Shown here in pieces: positions 22,979-27,952 of a stretch of DNA of 27,952 nucleotides (positions are counted from its first letter, which is position 1; every line of letters starts with the position of its first letter). Position numbers and translations under genes: made by a program. The DNA is taken from the IMG/VR virus record IMGVR_UViG_3300013126_000189, positions 1-27,952 of that record. One strand, 5' to 3'. The DNA comes from a virus. The notes beneath the pieces were generated by a model, which did not search any database, was not told where the DNA came from, and saw only the letters and a program-made list of their open reading frames with translations.

Positions 22979-23557
22979 TTAATCAAAAGATGATATATCA
23001 CCTCTTTCTCTCGCTAGAATATCTGATGTTAATTCGTTTGCAAATGGTCCTACACCAACTGAAACGGTAGTATCATCTACTACATTTTCTGCACCATATA
23101 ATTCTACAAGTCTATCTTTTAAAACTGCGTATCCAAATTCAAATATATTATTATTTTGCAATGCATTCCAATTTGGTACTTTAATTTTAGTTTCATAAGT
23201 GTGTAAACTTGATGTAATCATATTTTCAGTAACTTCATAGCTATGTGAACCTATTGTTTTAGTCCTCTTAACGGTCATTGGTATTTCTTTAGGTACAGTA
23301 ACCGTCTTTACAATTTCTCTTCCTAAATCAATTTTTACCTCTTTTCCTATTTCTAAACTAAAACAAGTTCTTTCGTTCGCTTTACCAATAGTAGCCATAC
23401 TAGAATCTGCAATAATTGCATCTTCTTGACTTTTGTAGATATGAATATCAAATATACATTCGCCAGTTTTTAAAACCCTATACTCGCCAATTCTTATGTA
23501 AGCGTTTTGGATTAAACCTCTATCAGTTCCAATTGGAGTAGTTACTCTTAATGCCAT
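22979..23557 (-). CDS. Fibre-linked hypothetical protein, 192 aa
   Basis: This 192 aa protein begins MALRVTTPIGTDRGLIQNAY with an N-terminal beta-rich part (RIGEYRVLKTGECIFDIHIY). A run of Lys/Val/Thr strands follows in the middle (VKIDLGREIVKTVTVPKEI). The last 50 residues are helical with a YAVLKDRLVELYG segment. There is no signal peptide and no recognised domain. It follows the tail fibre with a 3-base gap and is co-transcribed with it, so it may be a fibre attachment or fibre-assembly protein. The family is unknown to me. Confidence 0.72.
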   Translation of the reverse strand: MALRVTTPIGTDRGLIQNAYIRIGEYRVLKTGECIFDIHIYKSQEDAIIADSSMATIGKANERTCFSLEIGKEVKIDLGREIVKTVTVPKEIPMTVKRTKTIGSHSYEVTENMITSSLHTYETKIKVPNWNALQNNNIFEFGYAVLKDRLVELYGAENVVDDTTVSVGVGPFANELTSDILARERGDISSFD

Positions 23558-23560
23558 ACC

Positions 23561-26500
23561 TTATTGATTTTCTAAATTTTCGATTCTTTCTAATAAATAT
23601 TCGTTTTGTGCTTTTATGAAATTGATTTCATTTCTTAATTCTTTTACACCTTGAATAAGTGTTGGAATAAGACTTTCCATACTTAATGTCAACAATCCAC
23701 TTAATTCATCTTCCTTAACCAATTCAGGATAAATAGATTGAACTTGTTGTGCCAATACACCATGTTTAATTCGTGTATCTTCTTCTGGATTTTCTTTAAT
23801 CGTATCAAACTTATATGTGTAGTATATAGGAGTAAGAGTATCTATTTTATCCAATACATCACTAATGTATCCTGTGATATTTTTCGCTCTTAAGTCCGAA
23901 TAACCAACCCAGCCATAATAATATGGATACAAAACTACACCACCAAAAGAACCTCCACCATTAATCATGTAGATGTTATTATATCCATCCGTCTGTCCTA
24001 CCCAATGGTAACCACCAGAACTTCTCCAATATACACCAAATCCATTTAATGCATCAATATTACCATCGGCATTCCAGTTTACATTTATGAATTGACGTAC
24101 TCTTAGTGGTCCTTCAATATTAAAACGCATCCATCCGTATGTAGTTGAACCCGGTGCTGTAAAACAGTTATTAGGTCTACTATAATACCAACTCCATCCA
24201 TTACCATTTTGAACATAAACACCACCATTACCACTTTCAAACATCAAATGGTTATGATATCCAGAAGGGTCATTGAAGTTTTGTCCACCCCAACCGCTCT
24301 TATAATATCCAAATGTTTCCCAAGGTGTGTAAGATGAACTAAAGTTTGTTCTAAAGTGCCCACCATAAGATTGTTGATACAATCCACCACCACCTTGGTT
24401 TCTAAACCATCCATTACAATATACTTCACTAAATGTTGGACCAGAGTCAGTTCTTACGTTTTGGTTCATGTAGTTGGACATCCAACCCATGTATCTGTTC
24501 CAATAGTTACCGTCTCTCGCCATGTAGTGAGATTCTAAACCATCACCACCATAACGGAAAATATGATAACCATTTGCTACAGTTTGATAATAAACATGTG
24601 AGCTATGCCATTGAATCTTATAATATTCACCTGTCCAACCACCTGGATCACTATACAACATATAGCCAGGATAGATGTAATGGTTATTTGAGCCAAGCCA
24701 GTTTACTCTTGTATCACCTTGTCCGCTACCAAAATAATATCCAGTATTATCTCTATCATAATAAATGTTTGCTCTAAAATCGTTACCATAAGTAATACGA
24801 TACAACTCCATATGAGCATTACCATACTCAATACGAATTTGCCAGTTTCCGGAGTTATTCAACATACCGAAACCACTACCATCCCAATACCCAGCGTATC
24901 CTCTTAAATCAGATTCGTAGTTGTTATACAATACAATACCACCATATCCATATCCACCACCTGCTGATTTCCAATATCCATTATTGGTGTACCAGTGCAT
25001 ACCTCTGTTTTGGTTATAGAGTCCAGTACCATTACTATTATTTCTAAACCAACCATTTACATAAACTTCCGCAAATGTTGGTCCCGCATCAGTTCTTACG
25101 TTTTGGTTCATGTAGTTGGACATCCAACCCATGTATCTGTTCCAATAGTTTCCATCTCTTGCAAATTGATGTGATTCAAGACCATCACCACCATAACGCA
25201 AAATATGATAACCATTTGCTAAAGTTTGATAATAAACATGTGAGCTATGCCATTGAATCTTATAATATTCACCTGTCCAACCACCTGGATCAGAGTATAA
25301 CATATATCCAGGATAAATGTAATGGTTATTTGAACCTAACCAGTTTACTCTTGTATCACCTTGTCCATTTCCGAAATAGTATCCGGTATTGTTTCTATCA
25401 TAGAATATTGTTGCCTGTATTTCATTTTCAACATATACAGGTCCACCCGCATACCAGTTAAGATATGTGCCATATCCATTTCTAGGGTCTAAATGTAAGT
25501 TACCATTTGTAGTTACAACTGATGCCCAGCTATCTACTCTACCGTTTGAACCAACATATAAATATGCACCCCATGATGGGTTAGGACCGTGTAGAGTACC
25601 ACCTCTAAATCTACCAGCATTTCCACTATCGGTTGGGTCTACATAATATCCACCATCATTCGCATCTCTATATATTGTTGCATACATATCACCACCCGTA
25701 CCAAAGTACAAGTTTCCAACCCAAATATTATATAATGCCATTCGATAACCGAGTGCATACAATTCAGTTGTATTAAAATAGAAATTAGAACGGTCAGTAT
25801 AAATGTGAGCATGTGATGAGTTGGCAGGACCAAATTCAATGTATCCATAAGGGGTAACATTTCGCATACCCCAAGAACCTGCGGTAATATAATATGATGC
25901 GTTACCAAAATCAATTCTATTTAAACGGCTTGTTCCATCAGGATCCACATACCAACCAGTACTACTATAATTGTAGAAAATAGTTGAACGCATATCTCCA
26001 TAAGAGATTGCAACACCATTTGTAGAATCAATTGAAAATCTTAAAGAGTTACCACCTGTACTATTGTTTCTTTGAGAGTTTGTTTCGCCCCAGAAACGGA
26101 AGATACCATGTGCTTGGTTAGTACCAAATGAAATACCATCATAGTACCAAATCTTATGGAAGTTATCACCACTAGCTCTTACTAATATTGCACCATCATT
26201 TGCAATGAAAGCAACACCACCATTTCTACTATTTCCACTACCAGACCAAACTTCACCTAATACATAAAGTCTCGCATCGTGGTTAAGACTCATTTTTACA
26301 GTATTCCAATCAGTACTACCTGCTCTTGATGTGTACCAATAGTGTGAGTGGTTTTCAGATGAAGTATTACCATTACTTCTCCAATGACCCGAATAGTATC
26401 TAATATCGTTTCCATAACTACGAATCATACCATCGTAGTTATCAATTATACCCAATTCAAGTGATGGATAATCACCCAATCCACCAAATTTTAATCCAAC

Positions 26501-27952
26501 GGTTCCATTACTGCCACCGCCACCTTGTCCGTTTTGAATACCCAAATACCAAATACGAGAGTTGCCATTTGGATTAACAAAATAATTTGTTGGGTCATTT
26601 GAATCTCTAAATATCGTACCATACACCTCACCAGCTGCGTACATTGTACCACCTGTGTAAATACTTTGATTTGTATTAAATCCAGGATAAGAGTTTGGAA
26701 CAATTTCACAAAATGTTGATGAACCAGGATTACCAGTACCACCATTTGTTAATGTCCATCCAGATGAATGGTAATTATCAGTAATTGCAATATATAAAGT
26801 ACCACTATTTGTACAATAAATTTGTAAATAATGAGTATCATAAGTTCCAGTACCTCTAATACGAATGTTGTTTACAACACCACCCGCATTATACCAAGAT
26901 TTACCTAATAATGTAAGAGTTGATGCACCCGCTGAACCAAAGTGTACACCTGCATTAAATTTTTGATGATGGTGTAAACTACTATTGTAATCCCAAGTAT
27001 GGAATGTAGCCATTGCTCTATTACCAGGATTTGTAGCAATTGTGTACCAGTTCCCTGCAGTTACCGAAATAGTTAAAGTATCTATTAAAGCCCATCCTCT
27101 TATATTTAGATAATTTAATACTGATGTAGATGCGGGGTCTAAATAATAGTTAGTATCGTTTCTATCTCTGAATATAGGTGCATCAATTTGTCCATTTGTA
27201 TAAATTAATGCTCTTTCAGGATCGCCCGTTGAACCAAATCCAAAATAATCATTTGTATCATTATCATCTGATGCTGCAAACCACATTCTCGCAGTATTAG
27301 ATGATTCGTAATGTCTAATATATCCAGGATCGTTTGTTTGTGCTGCAAAATTTATATATGAGTTATTACCACTTTTTTGAATTGTAATATCACCACCATA
27401 CACATTTAAATCACCACCGATTAAAAGGTCACCATTATTTTGGTCAAATCTATGTTTTACATATGCAGTTCTATTACCACTTTGTCTTGATGGTACAGTA
27501 AATCCACCACCAATTGCTCCAGTTGAACCTTCAGATGTTATTAAGAAATAATTTAAAGGATTATCATGATATAATCCCCATCCAGTATATGGTTCATAAT
27601 CCACAAAGATACCTGTCCAACCTTCTCCGGTCACTTGCTGCATACCAAACGCAGCTCCTGCTGATGATGTTCCAGATGAATTTAATAGTAAACCAGGTTT
27701 ATTATAGGTTACGGCATTTACCGAACCTTGCATATTAATTGATGTACCTGTGCTTGATAAATCCGCATAATATGTTGTAGCCGAATCATAATAAATTGGA
27801 GAAATAATAGAACCATATACTTCTAATTGAGCATTACCTCTAATTACCATATTACGGTCACCACTTAATCCACCATCTCTAAATACAATATCTTCACCAC
27901 CAGATGTTGCAATAATTAAATGATTATCATCAGTATCCGTAGCTTGTAAGTA
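23561..27952 (-). CDS. Long tail fibre/tip protein with S74 chaperone domain (5' end missing)
   Basis: The frame is open to the window edge, so 1463 residues are visible and the N-terminus lies outside. The ATG at 27850 is internal: upstream codons continue the same beta pattern (HLIIATSGGEDIVFRDGG). The shaft contains at least seven copies of a short unit of the form (I/Y)(F/Y)(Y/R)D-x-N-x-T-x-YY-x-D-P, common in phage fibre shafts. Regions rich in Gly, Tyr, Asn and Trp suggest a carbohydrate-binding beta-structured fibre. A block of about 120 codons is duplicated nearly exactly. The last about 120 residues are a Peptidase_S74-type intramolecular chaperone: YSDLRAKN with the Ser-Asp pair, GVLAQQVQSIYPELV, then a coiled coil (NEINFIKAQNEYLLERIENL). 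It probably folds the trimer and is then cut off. Confidence 0.9.
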   Translation of the reverse strand, partial: YLQATDTDDNHLIIATSGGEDIVFRDGGLSGDRNMVIRGNAQLEVYGSIISPIYYDSATTYYADLSSTGTSINMQGSVNAVTYNKPGLLLNSSGTSSAGAAFGMQQVTGEGWTGIFVDYEPYTGWGLYHDNPLNYFLITSEGSTGAIGGGFTVPSRQSGNRTAYVKHRFDQNNGDLLIGGDLNVYGGDITIQKSGNNSYINFAAQTNDPGYIRHYESSNTARMWFAASDDNDTNDYFGFGSTGDPERALIYTNGQIDAPIFRDRNDTNYYLDPASTSVLNYLNIRGWALIDTLTISVTAGNWYTIATNPGNRAMATFHTWDYNSSLHHHQKFNAGVHFGSAGASTLTLLGKSWYNAGGVVNNIRIRGTGTYDTHYLQIYCTNSGTLYIAITDNYHSSGWTLTNGGTGNPGSSTFCEIVPNSYPGFNTNQSIYTGGTMYAAGEVYGTIFRDSNDPTNYFVNPNGNSRIWYLGIQNGQGGGGSNGTVGLKFGGLGDYPSLELGIIDNYDGMIRSYGNDIRYYSGHWRSNGNTSSENHSHYWYTSRAGSTDWNTVKMSLNHDARLYVLGEVWSGSGNSRNGGVAFIANDGAILVRASGDNFHKIWYYDGISFGTNQAHGIFRFWGETNSQRNNSTGGNSLRFSIDSTNGVAISYGDMRSTIFYNYSSTGWYVDPDGTSRLNRIDFGNASYYITAGSWGMRNVTPYGYIEFGPANSSHAHIYTDRSNFYFNTTELYALGYRMALYNIWVGNLYFGTGGDMYATIYRDANDGGYYVDPTDSGNAGRFRGGTLHGPNPSWGAYLYVGSNGRVDSWASVVTTNGNLHLDPRNGYGTYLNWYAGGPVYVENEIQATIFYDRNNTGYYFGNGQGDTRVNWLGSNNHYIYPGYMLYSDPGGWTGEYYKIQWHSSHVYYQTLANGYHILRYGGDGLESHQFARDGNYWNRYMGWMSNYMNQNVRTDAGPTFAEVYVNGWFRNNSNGTGLYNQNRGMHWYTNNGYWKSAGGGYGYGGIVLYNNYESDLRGYAGYWDGSGFGMLNNSGNWQIRIEYGNAHMELYRITYGNDFRANIYYDRDNTGYYFGSGQGDTRVNWLGSNNHYIYPGYMLYSDPGGWTGEYYKIQWHSSHVYYQTVANGYHIFRYGGDGLESHYMARDGNYWNRYMGWMSNYMNQNVRTDSGPTFSEVYCNGWFRNQGGGGLYQQSYGGHFRTNFSSSYTPWETFGYYKSGWGGQNFNDPSGYHNHLMFESGNGGVYVQNGNGWSWYYSRPNNCFTAPGSTTYGWMRFNIEGPLRVRQFINVNWNADGNIDALNGFGVYWRSSGGYHWVGQTDGYNNIYMINGGGSFGGVVLYPYYYGWVGYSDLRAKNITGYISDVLDKIDTLTPIYYTYKFDTIKENPEEDTRIKHGVLAQQVQSIYPELVKEDELSGLLTLSMESLIPTLIQGVKELRNEINFIKAQNEYLLERIENLENQ
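24405..24774 (-). repeat. Internal direct repeat of the tail fibre, copy 2 (C-terminal copy)
   Basis: About 370 bases match the segment 642 bases (214 codons) to the right with few differences. The matched protein runs from NTGYYFGSGQGDTRVNW to NQNVRTDSGPTFSEVY. Long stretches are identical at DNA level (for example around 24451-24510), so the duplication is fairly recent or is kept uniform by recombination. Confidence 0.9.
25047..25416 (-). repeat. Internal direct repeat of the tail fibre, copy 1 (N-terminal copy)
   Basis: This is the partner of 24405-24774, in the same orientation and frame. Differences include L/V and L/F in the YQTLANGYHILRY part and HQF/HYM before ARDGNYW. The 270 bases or so between the copies are unrelated spacer sequence. 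Confidence 0.9.

Noticed and set aside
24356-24907. Plus-strand reading frames within the tail fibre gene
   Set aside because: They are low-complexity His/Tyr/Ser-rich shadows of the Gly/Asn/Tyr-rich fibre coding strand, with duplicated shadows in the repeat.
24405-25416. CRISPR-like or satellite repeat
   Set aside because: Only two long copies inside one coding frame, with no short regular repeat-spacer structure.
27850-27952. ATG at 27850 as the true start of the tail fibre
   Set aside because: The same frame stays open to the window edge with the same fibre-like beta sequence, so this Met is internal and the gene is truncated by the window.

Overview
The window is about 28 kb of an AT-rich, tightly packed genome in which every supportable gene lies on the minus strand (transcribed right to left). 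The gene content is the tail, baseplate and lysis part of a contractile-tailed (T4-like, myovirus morphology) bacteriophage. The host is most likely a member of the Bacteroidota (Flavobacteriia-like). The reasons are TTTG / TAnnTTTG-type promoters, almost no Shine-Dalgarno sites, nearly exclusive TAA stops and low GC. These host and phage assignments are inferences from sequence character; no database search was possible.

Right to left (transcription order): a long tail fibre truncated by the window edge, with YDxxNTxYY repeats, a duplicated block of about 120 codons and a C-terminal S74-type chaperone (27952-23561); three small structural or unknown proteins (23557-22252); a terminator and promoter; the tail sheath (22121-19764); the tail tube (19712-19215); a terminator and promoter; a tail-assembly chaperone pair that overlaps at a 7-T run and looks like a programmed frameshift (19111-18163); a terminator and promoter; a small conserved protein; a tape measure gene interrupted by one in-frame TAG codon (17861-15465); and a baseplate run (727 aa tube-initiator-like protein, small LysM/gp53-like protein, 1101 aa hub-like protein, 121 aa protein; 15452-9294).

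Between the baseplate run and the next operon sits a complete phage-borne tmRNA (ssrA) gene with its own promoter and a strong terminator (9293-8842). Leftward of it are an 88 aa protein with a compact, divergent family-A DNA polymerase; a secreted NUC1-type DNA/RNA endonuclease overlapping a 1422 aa multidomain protein (ParB-like, TraB/ChaN-like and possible PD-(D/E)XK parts) that resembles injected 'polyvalent' phage proteins; two small proteins, one with a possible ADP-ribosyltransferase-like arrangement; a GH19 endolysin; and the start of a gene whose N-terminus looks like a T4 capsid-targeting peptide.

The intergenic gaps are short but organised. A recurrent coding-strand motif (n)ATATTTAT(A/T) lies 16-58 bases upstream of most operon starts, three times immediately after a Rho-independent terminator. 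Three promoters additionally carry a TTTG box 20-21 bases upstream, so there may be two promoter classes. The most notable items are the phage tmRNA, the amber-interrupted tape measure in a genome segment where no gene stops at TAG, the chaperone frameshift, and the secreted nuclease plus polyvalent protein module.
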